Shown: positions 45,976-54,569, counted from the stretch's first letter. The stretch: DNA of 64,000 nt from Acinetobacter guillouiae CIP 63.46 (GCF_000368145.1 NZ_KB849283.1:1886324-1950323), one strand, 5' to 3'. Numbers and translations are program-made. Notes: generated by a model from the sequence alone, not told the origin.

Positions 45976-46827
45976 ATGGGTTTTGGTTCTATTGTTGTTT
46001 TAGTCTTATTTCTATTTGTCGCTGTAACCATTTTCAAAGGCGTGCGTATTGTTCCTCAGGGTTATAAATGGATCGTACAACGCTTAGGTAAATATCACAC
46101 CACACTTAGTCCGGGTTTAAACTTCGTCATTCCGTATGTGGATGAAGTGGCTTACAAAGTCACCACCAAAGATATTGTTCTAGATATCCCATCACAAGAA
46201 GTCATCACCCGTGATAACGCGGTATTAGTGATGAATGCTGTGGCTTATATCAATTTAACCACACCAGAAAAAGCCGTGTATGGTATTGAAAACTACACTT
46301 GGGCAATTCAAAACTTGGTGCAAACTTCACTCCGTTCAATCGTTGGTGAAATGGATCTAGATGATGCATTGTCATCACGTGATCATATCAAAGCAAAATT
46401 AAAAGCAGCGATCTCTGATGATATCTCAGACTGGGGTATCACACTAAAAACTGTGGAAATTCAAGATATTCAACCATCGCACACGATGCAATCAGCGATG
46501 GAAGCCCAAGCTGCTGCAGAACGTCAACGTCGTGCAACAGTGACCAAGGCAGATGGTGAAAAACAAGCGGCGATTTTAGAAGCAGATGGACGTTTAGAGG
46601 CCTCTCGCCGTGATGCGGAAGCTCAGGTTGTATTGGCTGAATCTTCACAGCGTGCCATTGAAATGGTGACCTCTGCTGTGGGTGATAAAGAAATCCCTGT
46701 TGCCTACTTACTCGGTGAGCAATATGTCAAAGCAATGCAAGACATGGCCAAATCGAATAATGCCAAAACTGTTGTACTCCCAGCAGATATTATGAATACT
46801 ATTCGTGGTGTGATGGGTAGAAACTAA
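45976..46827 (+). CDS. SPFH/band-7 protein, paraslipin (QmcA-like)
   Basis: A 283-residue stomatin-like protein: one N-terminal membrane helix (about 2-20), the SPFH domain from VPQGYKWIVQRLGKYHTTLSPGLNFVIP to about residue 170, then an alanine-rich coiled coil (MEAQAAAERQRRATVTKADGE onward) and a C terminus with YLLGEQYVKAMQDMA. It matches paraslipin/QmcA in length and order. These form large ring oligomers at the inner membrane and associate with proteases. It is coupled to the NfeD gene. A large terminator follows. Confidence 0.93.
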   Translation: MGFGSIVVLVLFLFVAVTIFKGVRIVPQGYKWIVQRLGKYHTTLSPGLNFVIPYVDEVAYKVTTKDIVLDIPSQEVITRDNAVLVMNAVAYINLTTPEKAVYGIENYTWAIQNLVQTSLRSIVGEMDLDDALSSRDHIKAKLKAAISDDISDWGITLKTVEIQDIQPSHTMQSAMEAQAAAERQRRATVTKADGEKQAAILEADGRLEASRRDAEAQVVLAESSQRAIEMVTSAVGDKEIPVAYLLGEQYVKAMQDMAKSNNAKTVVLPADIMNTIRGVMGRN

Positions 46828-46844
46828 TTTAGCGCGGTAAAAAT

Positions 46845-46886
46845 CGTTAAAAAATAGGCAGCCGATGGGTTGCCTATTTTTTAACG
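46845..46886 (+). terminator. Long-stem terminator after the NfeD-SPFH operon
   Basis: Arms 46845-46863 and 46868-46886 pair over 19 bp (one G-T wobble) around GATG, with a T6 run inside the right arm. It starts 17 bp past the SPFH stop and separates the operon from the small gene at 47017. Confidence 0.82.
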
Positions 46887-47016
46887 TGAAAAATGTCGCT
46901 TAAGTTTTAAGGTTGAACAATTGATCCATATTTTTTCGTTATCTATAGTTAAATTTCGCGTTACTTAAAATCCTCTCTTTGCATCTGCATTCGAGATTTA
47001 AAGATCAATATTAAAA

Positions 47017-47346
47017 ATGAAATTACATAAAATACAGATAGATGAAGACTTTGAAGATGATGGGCTTTGCTCTATTACGTTTTGGTTCGAGGATGCCCCG
47101 AGATATATAACCCTATCTCGGGATGAACTAGCGTGTCCAAGCAGTATTTACATTGAGTATACTGATCAAATATATGGATTTGAAACCAGAGACATCGAAT
47201 ATTCATTTGAGAACGGACGATTAACCCTAAAGCTGTTGGTTAATTCGTTCAGATGGAATAATTCCAGTGATGTTGAAATTTATATCCCTGAGGCAGAAAT
47301 TGACTCAGTGACATCCATCATGGAAAAAATATTTGATCTCAATTAA
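47017..47346 (+). CDS. Small acidic protein, possibly an Imm10-type immunity protein
   Basis: A 109-residue acidic cytoplasmic protein without signal. The layout (short beta strand, FWFEDAPRYITLSRDE, then IYIEYTDQIYGFETRDIEY, then strands with NGRLTLKLL) recalls the Imm10 immunity family, but this is weak recognition from memory. If so, it would neutralise a polymorphic or contact-delivered toxin; no toxin gene is visible here. The nearest other immunity-type relic is the broken SMI1/KNR4 gene at 26618. It ends two bases before the convergent ispA stop. Confidence 0.6.
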   Translation: MKLHKIQIDEDFEDDGLCSITFWFEDAPRYITLSRDELACPSSIYIEYTDQIYGFETRDIEYSFENGRLTLKLLVNSFRWNNSSDVEIYIPEAEIDSVTSIMEKIFDLN

Positions 47347-47347
47347 A

Positions 47348-48259
47348 TTAGCTTTTTCTTGCCAACAAAAATTGCGAAATTTGATTCAATTCCTGTGCAT
47401 CCTCGCCAAAATACGCTAAAGCTTTAAATGCCTGGTCATGTAATTGTTGCGCATAAATTTTGGCATTTTCTAAGCCCATTAAGGCAGGATAGGTCGACTT
47501 ATCTACTTGTTGATCTTTGCCCGCAGTTTTGCCCAAAGATTCAGTGTCAGACACCACATCTAAAATATCATCTTGTACTTGAAATGCTAAACCAATCGCT
47601 TGACCATATTGACGCAATTGTGGAATCGCTTGATCTGTACCGGCAAAAATTGTCACGGCAGACAGCATAATTGCAGCTTGGATTAAAGCCCCTGTTTTAT
47701 TGCGATGGATATTTTCTAACTGTGCTTGATCGACATGTTTGCCTTCAGCCTGTAAATCCAAAACCTGACCACATACCATTTTTGAACTTGCTGTGGCTAA
47801 GATTTGCATTTGTTTAAGAATAATGCCCTGTTCAACAGCTTGACCTTGATCAAATAGACGGCTTCCTAATACCTCAAATGCCATCGATTGCAAAATATCA
47901 CCAGCTAATAGCGCTGTATCTTCACCAAAAGCCACATGACAAGTTGGCTGTCCGCGACGTAACAAGTCATTGTCCATACATGGCAAGTCATCATGTGCCA
48001 ATGAATAGCAATGAATAAACTCAATCGCAACCGCAGCTCTACGCACGGCTGCAAAATTCGGATTATTTTGTTTTAAATGTGCAGTTGCATAACTTAAAGC
48101 CGGTCTAACTCGTTTTCCACCTAACATCACCGTATGATGCACTGCAGATTTTAATGGTTCTGGCAATGAAAAAGCATCTAAAGCAGCTTGTAAATCTTGC
48201 TGAATTTGCACTTGCGCTCGTTTTAAAATTTCTGCATTTACATTGGGAATAGAAGTCAC
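47348..48259 (-). CDS. ispA: Farnesyl diphosphate synthase IspA
   Basis: A 303-residue short-chain trans-prenyltransferase making FPP from DMAPP/GPP and IPP. The first motif, DDLPCMDND at residues 90-98, has the two-residue insertion typical of bacterial type II FPP synthases, and Tyr85 five before it limits the chain to C15. The second motif is in FQVQDDILD. GGKRVRP near residue 47 is intact. The start is GTG at 48259 with GAGG five nt upstream; no in-frame ATG exists nearby. It feeds the long-chain synthase IspB in the same window. No xseB or dxs is adjacent, unlike E. coli. Confidence 0.93.
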   Translation of the reverse strand: MTSIPNVNAEILKRAQVQIQQDLQAALDAFSLPEPLKSAVHHTVMLGGKRVRPALSYATAHLKQNNPNFAAVRRAAVAIEFIHCYSLAHDDLPCMDNDLLRRGQPTCHVAFGEDTALLAGDILQSMAFEVLGSRLFDQGQAVEQGIILKQMQILATASSKMVCGQVLDLQAEGKHVDQAQLENIHRNKTGALIQAAIMLSAVTIFAGTDQAIPQLRQYGQAIGLAFQVQDDILDVVSDTESLGKTAGKDQQVDKSTYPALMGLENAKIYAQQLHDQAFKALAYFGEDAQELNQISQFLLARKS

Positions 48260-48407
48260 ATCTGCCTCGGTTTGTACGAATCGCTAAAACTAAAATCAGC
48301 AGTTTTAGATAAATTGGTAAATTTGGTGAGTCAGAACATTCTACTATGAGTCACTATAATTCTCATCCTTTAATTCCAATCCAATCATTTGAATAAGTGC
48401 AAAGCAT

Positions 48408-49367
48408 TTATAATTCGTTTTTTAATAGAAACAGTGAGTTTCGGCCCTTTTCTTTGGCAGAACGTACTGCAAACTCTAATTTTTGTAAGACATCCACCTC
48501 AGTCGGCTTATGGTGTGGATCTAAATGATAGATTCCTATAGATGCAGTAAGATATTCATTATTACTACCAAACAATATCTTTTCATTCGTGACTGCAAAT
48601 TTAAGTCGTTCTGCAAGTGTCACCACTGCCCACTCAGTAAGATGTTCAATCACAATAACAAAACTTGCTGAATTTAAACGAAAAATTTCAGCTTCTTCAG
48701 TTTGCGCAATCGCTTCATTTAATACAGAACCGAGTTGTATTAAGACCTCATCACCTGCAGTATAGCTATTGAGTTGATTAAATCGCTTAAAGTTATCTAA
48801 ATCAATTTTAAGAAATGACAAATGCGAGTCACAACTGTTTTGCCAGATTTTATTTAAATAATGCTCAAAAGCAAAAGCGTTCTGTAAACCTGTGACAAAA
48901 TCTAAATAGAGATGGTCGTGCAATTTTTTATTATTTTGCAAAAGTACATTTTCACGGCGCTTCAAACGCGTTATATCTGAGCAAACAACTACAACTGTTT
49001 CAATCTCATCATATTGGTTACGTATTGCTTTAAAATATGAAAGATAAAATTTTCCTTTGACATAAAATTCTTGCTCAAAATAATTTTTATTTTTTGAGAA
49101 ATAACGCATTGCTTCAGTGAAATGAGCATAAACAACGGTCGAAAATGTATTGAGTAACTTATCAAACAAGTAAAGCGCGTCACTTTCATAAATATCAGCA
49201 AATTTTTGATTTACCCCTAAAAACCGCGCTTCCTGATCAAATAAAGCGATGGGTAAAGGAATTTGTGAAATAAAAGAAACCAGATGCAATTTGTCAATAT
49301 CTTTTAAATATTCAAAAACTTTGATGTCTTCAAGGCTATCTCGTAGTTTTTTAGACTCTTGTTCCAT
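48408..49367 (-). CDS. PAS protein with degenerate GGDEF domain
   Basis: A 319-residue protein with an N-terminal PAS domain (about 30-140: IPLPIALFDQEARFLGVNQKFADIY, then YFEQEFYVKGKFYLSYFKAI and VVCSDITRLKRREN) and a C-terminal GGDEF fold (YLDFVTGLQNAFAFEHYL, FLKIDLDNFKRFNQ, AGDEVLIQLGSVL, ASIGIY). At the active site the GG(D/E)EF loop reads FRLNSASFVIV, so the catalytic residues are gone and it should not make c-di-GMP. It may bind GTP or c-di-GMP, or signal through PAS. Start: ATG 49367 with GAGG six nt upstream; a TTG at 49385 is less likely. Confidence 0.85.
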   Translation of the reverse strand: MEQESKKLRDSLEDIKVFEYLKDIDKLHLVSFISQIPLPIALFDQEARFLGVNQKFADIYESDALYLFDKLLNTFSTVVYAHFTEAMRYFSKNKNYFEQEFYVKGKFYLSYFKAIRNQYDEIETVVVVCSDITRLKRRENVLLQNNKKLHDHLYLDFVTGLQNAFAFEHYLNKIWQNSCDSHLSFLKIDLDNFKRFNQLNSYTAGDEVLIQLGSVLNEAIAQTEEAEIFRLNSASFVIVIEHLTEWAVVTLAERLKFAVTNEKILFGSNNEYLTASIGIYHLDPHHKPTEVDVLQKLEFAVRSAKEKGRNSLFLLKNEL

Positions 49368-49625
49368 ACGCCACCTCGAAGCCAATAAATTTTTAATCTA
49401 TTGAAATCAGCATTTAATGTATTAATTTTTTACAACAGCAAATCATCAGAATTGCTATCACATAAAGTAAGTATGATAAAATACTGTAACTATTTTGCCA
49501 TACACAATACAAAATTAGTACTTTTATTGATATAAATCACAAAAAAATAAACCTTGCGAATGCAAGGCTATTAAAATTTCAACGATCAAATCTCTCAAAT
49601 GCTATTTGAAAGCACATCAAAAAGA

Positions 49626-50813
49626 TTAAAAACTATCTGCTGGCACTCGAACCCAGCCCTCCATCAATACACGCGCACTACGACTCATGATGGCTTTCTT
49701 AACAACCCATTGTCCTGTTTCATTTAAAGCTTGTGCACCCACGCGAAGTGTTCCAGATGGATGACCAAAGCGTACCGCCTCACGTTCACCACCTCCAGCA
49801 GCCAAATTCACCAAGGTATTTGGAATTGCTGCCGCTGTACCAATCGCGACCGCAGCTGTTCCCATCATGGCATGATGTAATTTACCCATCGATAACGCGC
49901 GCACCAATAAATCTGTATCGGTTTCACCCACCTGTTTACCACTAGACGCGGTATAGCTTTTAGGTTGCGATACAAATGCCACTTTCGGAGTATGTTGACG
50001 ATTAACCGCTTCACTAATGTCTTGGATTAAACCCATTTTTACCGCACCATAAGCACGGATTTTTTCAAAACGCGCTAATGCAGCTATATCACTGTTGATA
50101 TCGTCTTGTAATTCAGTTCCGTTGTATCCAATCTCTTCGGCATTTAAGAAAATTGTAGGAATACCAGCATTGATCAAAGTTGCTTGAAATGTACCAATTT
50201 CAGGAACCTCTAAGCTGTCTACAACATTTCCTGTTGGGAACATTGCTCCACCATCTTCCCCATCATCGGCAGGATCTAAAAATTCAATTTGAACTTCTGC
50301 TGCTGGAAAAGTGACACCATCCAATTCAAAATCACCAGTTTCTTGAACTTGTCCCTGAGTAATAGGCACATGGGCAATAATTGTTTTATGAATATTGGCT
50401 TGCCAAATACGAACTGTACAAATACCATTTTCTGGAATCAGATCAGCTGCAACCAAACCATTACTGATTGCAAATGAACCGACAGCAGCTGTTAAATTAC
50501 CGCAGTTGCCGCTCCAATCTACAAATGCTTTATCGATAGACACTTGCCCAAACAGATAGTCAACATCATGATTTGGTTGTGAACTCTTGGCTAAAATAAC
50601 TGTTTTACTGGTACTTGAAGTCGCCCCGCCCATCCCATCAATCTGTTTTCCATACGGATCTGGACTACCAATCACACGGAGTAATAACTGATCACGTGAT
50701 TGCCCCGCTATTTGTGCACGTTCAGGCAAATCATCGAGTTTAAAGAAGACACCTTTACTGGTACCACCACGCATATAGGTTGCTGGGATTTTGATTTGTG
50801 GTGCAGCGCTCAT
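49626..50813 (-). CDS. prpF: 2-methylaconitate cis-trans isomerase PrpF
   Basis: A 395-residue PrpF-family isomerase (diaminopimelate-epimerase fold). It interconverts 2-methylaconitate isomers in the 2-methylcitrate route of propionate breakdown. Marks are the N-terminal IPATYMRGGTSKGVFFKLDDLPE, GNCGNLTAAVGSFAI with the active-site Cys, DGMGGATSSTSKTVIL with a basic/Ser site, and GGGEREAVRFGHPSGTLRVG at the C-terminal half. In many genomes it follows prpC-acnD; here it stands alone, so its substrate may be a related tricarboxylate. Confidence 0.9.
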   Translation of the reverse strand: MSAAPQIKIPATYMRGGTSKGVFFKLDDLPERAQIAGQSRDQLLLRVIGSPDPYGKQIDGMGGATSSTSKTVILAKSSQPNHDVDYLFGQVSIDKAFVDWSGNCGNLTAAVGSFAISNGLVAADLIPENGICTVRIWQANIHKTIIAHVPITQGQVQETGDFELDGVTFPAAEVQIEFLDPADDGEDGGAMFPTGNVVDSLEVPEIGTFQATLINAGIPTIFLNAEEIGYNGTELQDDINSDIAALARFEKIRAYGAVKMGLIQDISEAVNRQHTPKVAFVSQPKSYTASSGKQVGETDTDLLVRALSMGKLHHAMMGTAAVAIGTAAAIPNTLVNLAAGGGEREAVRFGHPSGTLRVGAQALNETGQWVVKKAIMSRSARVLMEGWVRVPADSF

Positions 50814-51130
50814 TTTATCGTATTCCTTTCAATTCTCTTTGTTGTCTAAAATAATGAATCTTCATTCAGTTTTATACTACCCTTTTTTTGAGTAAAATAC
50901 TGACGGATTGACTTAAGTATTAAATAAATCTTGTCATAAAGCTTAAATATTAAACAGATTCAGTTTGCTTTGAAAATTTAAAATTAATCTTATTTCATTG
51001 AAAATGAATAAAAAAATTAAATATATTATTTTTTGACTTCACAGTTCCTTTCCATACATCTATCGCATACTAGGCTAAAAGTAACCAATCTATTACAATA
51101 ATTAAATTCGCATAAATAGAGTTGTACACA
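50814..51130. other. Divergent prpF / permease intergenic region with direct repeats
   Basis: 317 bp without a gene. CTTAAGTATTAAATA (50912-50926) and CTTAAATATTAAACA (50942-50956) are direct repeats exactly 30 bp apart, about three helical turns, and so on one face of the DNA. They could be tandem operator sites for prpF, the permease or both. The remainder is AT-rich. Confidence 0.45.
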
Positions 51131-52501
51131 TTGAGCAACGAGTCTACACAATTACAGCGTGGGCTTAAGAATCGTCATATCCAATTGATTGCCATGGGCG
51201 GTGCAATTGGTACAGGATTATTCTTAGGTTCAGCACATGTGATCGAAAAAGCTGGGCCATCCATTATTTTGGGTTATGCCATTGGTGGTTTGATCGTTTT
51301 TTTAATTATGCGTCAGCTTGGGGAAATGATAGTACATGAACCCGTAGCTGGTTCTTTTAGCCATTTTGCCAATAAATATTGGGGTAAATTTCCTGGTTTT
51401 TTAACTGGTTGGAACTATTGGATGTTGTACATCCTAGTTGCAATGACAGAATTAACTGCGGTCGGCAAATACATCAATTATTGGTGGCCTGAAATTCCAA
51501 ACTGGGTGTCTGTACTGTTTTTCTTCGTTGTGATTACACTGGTCAACTTAGGAAATGTGAAATTTTACGGTGAATCCGAATTTTGGTTATCCATCATTAA
51601 AGTCACTGCTATTGTTGCAATGATTGTATTTGGTATTTATTTGGTTCTGACCGCAGATGTAAGTTCAGGGATTGCTTTTTCAAACTTATGGTCTCATGGT
51701 GGCTTTTTCCCAAATGGATTTGACGGCTTATTTTATATGCTGGCTTTCCTTATGTTTGGTTTTGGCGGTATTGAATTAGTTGGTATGGCTGCGGCTGAAG
51801 CCAAAGACCCAGAAAAAACCATTCCTAAAGCGATTAATCAAGTTGTGCCACGTATCCTTATTTTTTACGTAGGTTCGATGATCATTCTGTTGTCTTTGGT
51901 GCCTTGGAACCAATTGAATTTTGGTGGTTTAGATAAAAGTCCATTCGTGATGGTCTTTAGTATGATTGGGATTGCATGGGCAGCTCATCTGGTTAACTTT
52001 ATTATCTTAACTGCGGCATTATCTGTTTATAACAGTGGGATGTATGCCAATAGCCGTATGCTTTATGGTTTAGCAAAACAAGGCAATGCACCTAAAATTT
52101 TTACCAAAACCAATAAACATGGTGTACCAATTCCATCTGTGTTGCTTTCTGCATTTTTAATTTTGGGTTGCGTACCTTTAAATTATTATTTACCAGAAGA
52201 TGCTTTAAGTCATTTGATGTATGTGGTGGTTGGCGCTTTAGTTTTAAACTGGTTAATGATTACACTCACTCATTTAAAGTTTAAGCGTGCTCTACGTTTG
52301 ACCAATCAAACCAGTAAGTACCCTGCACTTTGGGCACCTGTTAGTAATTTCGTTGTAATTATTTTTATTGGTATCGTTTTATATATCATGTGGGATCAAG
52401 GATTTAAAGAATCCGTATTGATGATTCCTGTATGGATTACCCTGATGTTAGTCCTGTTTGATATTTTAAATCAAAATGAAATAAAGACTGAAGAAAAATA
52501 A
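51131..52501 (+). CDS. Aromatic amino-acid permease (AroP/PheP-like)
   Basis: An APC-superfamily (AAT) transporter of 456 residues with twelve membrane helices. LKNRHIQLIAMGGAIGTGLFLGSA is the family signature in helix 1. EPVAGSFSHFANKYWG, FLTGWNYWMLYILVAMTELTAVGKY and NVKFYGESEFWLSIIKV are closest to AroP and PheP of enterics. The substrate could still be another neutral amino acid. No ATG is available: the start is TTG at 51131 (MSNESTQ) with a GAG box 9 nt upstream, or TTG at 51122. It is followed by a strong terminator. Confidence 0.88.
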   Translation: MSNESTQLQRGLKNRHIQLIAMGGAIGTGLFLGSAHVIEKAGPSIILGYAIGGLIVFLIMRQLGEMIVHEPVAGSFSHFANKYWGKFPGFLTGWNYWMLYILVAMTELTAVGKYINYWWPEIPNWVSVLFFFVVITLVNLGNVKFYGESEFWLSIIKVTAIVAMIVFGIYLVLTADVSSGIAFSNLWSHGGFFPNGFDGLFYMLAFLMFGFGGIELVGMAAAEAKDPEKTIPKAINQVVPRILIFYVGSMIILLSLVPWNQLNFGGLDKSPFVMVFSMIGIAWAAHLVNFIILTAALSVYNSGMYANSRMLYGLAKQGNAPKIFTKTNKHGVPIPSVLLSAFLILGCVPLNYYLPEDALSHLMYVVVGALVLNWLMITLTHLKFKRALRLTNQTSKYPALWAPVSNFVVIIFIGIVLYIMWDQGFKESVLMIPVWITLMLVLFDILNQNEIKTEEK

Positions 52502-52510
52502 ACCTAACCC

Positions 52511-52541
52511 AAAGCTATTATTTCGATAATAGCTTTTTTTT
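52511..52541 (+). terminator. Intrinsic terminator of the permease gene
   Basis: AAAGCTATTAT (52511-52521) pairs perfectly with ATAATAGCTTT (52526-52536) around a TTCG tetraloop, with T to 52541. It lies between the permease stop and the tRNA gene. Confidence 0.9.
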
Positions 52542-52573
52542 CATATGCATATACGGTAAATTATTTACTTATT

Positions 52574-52646
52574 GTGCCCTTAGCTTAACTGGATAGAGCA
52601 GTTGCCTCCTAAGCGACAGACGTGGGTTCAAGTCCCGCAGGGCGCA
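52574..52646 (+). tRNA. tRNA-Arg (anticodon CCT)
   Basis: A full cloverleaf can be folded: acceptor GTGCCCT with AGGGCGC, D arm GCTTAACTGGATAGAGC, anticodon arm GTTGC-CTCCTAA-GCGAC (anticodon CCT, reads AGG), T arm GTGGG-TTCAAGT-CCCGC, and discriminator A at 52646. The CCA end is not encoded. Its last eight bases are part of the direct repeat repeated at 54154-54181, so the gene seems to have served as an integration site. Confidence 0.95.
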
Positions 52647-52666
52647 CAATTAAAGAAGAATAAAAA
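52639..52666 (+). repeat. att-like direct repeat, copy 1 (tRNA 3' end)
   Basis: 28 bp beginning with AGGGCGCA, the end of tRNA-Arg, and running into ATTAAAGAAGAATAAAAA. The copy at 54154-54181 differs in one base. It could be the attL or attR of an element of about 1.5 kb. Confidence 0.7.
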
Positions 52667-52875
52667 AAAATTCTCTTTACCAAAATTAAGACAATAAAAT
52701 TAAGCCTTACAAAAGTTTTCGAACGGTAATTTTAATCATGTTTAAGGCTGATGATAAAAGCTAAAGATTAGATTACTTGCGCCCAAATATTAAAAAACCT
52801 AAATATACAAAATTATAGTTATGGATCTAAATCGATATAAGCGAGCTAATTAAACATCTTATTCAACTCATATTG

Positions 52876-52904
52876 TGAGCCGAATATATGCTATATTTAG
52901 CTCA
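52876..52904. promoter_or_regulatory. 13-bp-arm palindrome upstream of the Fic gene
   Basis: TGAGCCGAATATA (52876-52888) and TATATTTAGCTCA (52892-52904) are inverted arms with two mismatches around TGC. The right arm begins with TATATT, a possible -10. A further half-site (CGAGCTAATTA) occurs about 40 bp upstream. It ends 30 bp before the Fic ATG, so it is a probable operator. The Fic protein has its own C-terminal helix-turn-helix. Confidence 0.6.
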
Positions 52905-52934
52905 TCTTGGAAAAGTTCTAAGTGGAGATTTAAG

Positions 52935-54053
52935 ATGCAAGAGTGGATTTGGCAAACCAACAACTGGACAAACTTTAGATGGGAAGATGAAATCATCTTA
53001 CCCAAAACCAGACAGATTCATCAAAAAATTGGAATTCTACTTGGGCAAAGTCAACATGATTTAGCCAAAGAGCAATTCACCTTAAATATTCTACTTGCCA
53101 ATCTTGTTGCATCATCCGCGATTGAAAATGAAACCTTAAATGTGTATTCATTACGTTCCTCACTTGCACGTCGTCTAGGCGTTACGCTTGACCAACCTTA
53201 TCCAAGTTCGGACAGATCTGAAGGTTTGGCCAATATCATGCTTGATGCGCTGAACAATGTGAAACAACCACTTACTGTTGAACGTCTTATGCAATGGCAT
53301 CAATGGCTTTTTAATGATCCCGATTGGACAATGCAGCGCTTACGCATTGGTCAACTCAGAGGTTCAGAACCAATGCAGGTTGTTTCTGGTCGATTGGATT
53401 ATCCGACAGTTCACTTTGAAGTACCTCCTAGAGAAGGACTTGAAGAACGTTTAGAAGCCTTTATAAATTGGTTTAATCTTAGTCTAACCGATGCGTTGCT
53501 TGATCCCCTACTTCGTGCGGGTATTACTCACTTATGGTTTATCACACTGCATCCTTTTGATGATGGTAACGGGCGTATTACCCGTACACTGACAGACCTG
53601 GCCTTAGCACAAATGGATCAGCAGAGTATTCGCTTGTATGCGATGTCCCCTGTTATATTAAACAAACGTAAAAGTTACTATGAAATCTTAGAGCAAAGCC
53701 AAAAAAATGATTCCAATATCACTAATTGGCTTGTCTGGTTTTTAGACACCTTAAATGACAGCCTCGAAACGACGTTAAAACAAATTAATCGAACTGTATT
53801 TAAAAGTCAGTTTTGGTATAAATATTCAAATTTAGATCTCCATGAAGGACAACGCAGGGTATTGAATCGCTTATTAGATGGTGGAGAAAATGGCTTTGAA
53901 CATGGTATTAGTGCCTCTCAATATCAAAAGGTTGCTAAAGTCAGTAAAGCAACAGCTACTCGGCATTTATCCGACCTGTTAGAAAAAGGATGTATAATCA
54001 AATTGGAAGATGGTGGACGCAATACTCGCTATCAAATCAATTCCCTATTATAA
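52935..54053 (+). CDS. Fic-family AMPylase-fold protein, self-inhibited, with C-terminal HTH
   Basis: A 372-residue Fic protein. N-terminal DUF4172-type segment (MQEWIWQTNNWTNFRW), inhibitory motif SSAIEN (S60xxxE64N65, class II arrangement), and the complete active loop HPFDDGNGRITR at 206-217. Residues after about 320 are a winged-helix segment (ISASQYQKVAKVSKATATRHLSDLL). Fic proteins transfer AMP to protein hydroxyls; those with an intact inhibitory Glu keep themselves switched off. ATG 52935 has GGAG eight nt upstream and begins the conserved WIWQ; a GTG at 52875 is rejected. It is the only gene between the two att-like repeats. The target protein is unknown. Confidence 0.9.
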   Translation: MQEWIWQTNNWTNFRWEDEIILPKTRQIHQKIGILLGQSQHDLAKEQFTLNILLANLVASSAIENETLNVYSLRSSLARRLGVTLDQPYPSSDRSEGLANIMLDALNNVKQPLTVERLMQWHQWLFNDPDWTMQRLRIGQLRGSEPMQVVSGRLDYPTVHFEVPPREGLEERLEAFINWFNLSLTDALLDPLLRAGITHLWFITLHPFDDGNGRITRTLTDLALAQMDQQSIRLYAMSPVILNKRKSYYEILEQSQKNDSNITNWLVWFLDTLNDSLETTLKQINRTVFKSQFWYKYSNLDLHEGQRRVLNRLLDGGENGFEHGISASQYQKVAKVSKATATRHLSDLLEKGCIIKLEDGGRNTRYQINSLL

Positions 54054-54153
54054 AAATAATACCCTTTTTAAAGCTGTTTTTTGCGATAAAGCCAATTTAC
54101 TTAAAATATTTTTATCGGTTTTGAATAGATAAATCAAAAACTTGAATCCTATA

Positions 54154-54181
54154 AGGGCGCACAATTGAAGAAGAATAAAAA
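54154..54181 (+). repeat. att-like direct repeat, copy 2
   Basis: 28 bp identical to 52639-52666 except one A/G difference. Upstream of AGGGCGCA the similarity to the tRNA stops, so this is only the tRNA 3' end, not a second tRNA gene. The distance to copy 1 is 1515 bp. Confidence 0.7.
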
Positions 54182-54569
54182 GTGACTTTCTGTCTTTACA
54201 AAGATTTAATATTGAGCCACTTATATTGCCAAATAAACTCAACGTTATTTTGACCATTTGGTTATATTTTATGCAATCCATCAATCACGAAATTATCTAA
54301 ATTTTACTATTTTCACTTTGAATTTTTTTAATATCTCTATAAATAATCACATCTTTATATTTTTTTCTAAATCCTCGCCCACTAAACTAAACTACATAGT
54401 TCATTTTTTTTTCACTAATTCACCCTCTAGAGTATTTACTCTTATTTTTTATATGTTATTTTGTAAATAGAAGTAACTTTGAGTTGTATATTTAAGTATC
54501 AAAATTATTTCTCATTCAAAACTTAAGTACTTCAAAGTATTCATTTTATTATATTAGGGAAAAATTAAA
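54182..54569. other. AT-rich spacer before the FadL-type gene
   Basis: This stretch and the part back to the Fic stop (54054-54569 in all) has no credible gene; the two open frames of 70-78 codons here lack ribosome-binding sites and coding character. Just after repeat copy 2, TTTCTGTCTTTACAAAG resembles the TTCTCTTTACCAAAA found after copy 1, so the duplication may extend further in decayed form. Confidence 0.45.

Noticed and set aside
54130-54181. Second tRNA-Arg gene at the downstream repeat
   Set aside because: Only the last eight bases of the tRNA are present; no D, anticodon or T arm can be folded upstream of them.
54048-54470. Two short open frames downstream of the Fic gene
   Set aside because: AT-rich frames with low-complexity Phe/Leu/Ile/Asn composition, no start signals; they also overlap the att-like repeat or each other.
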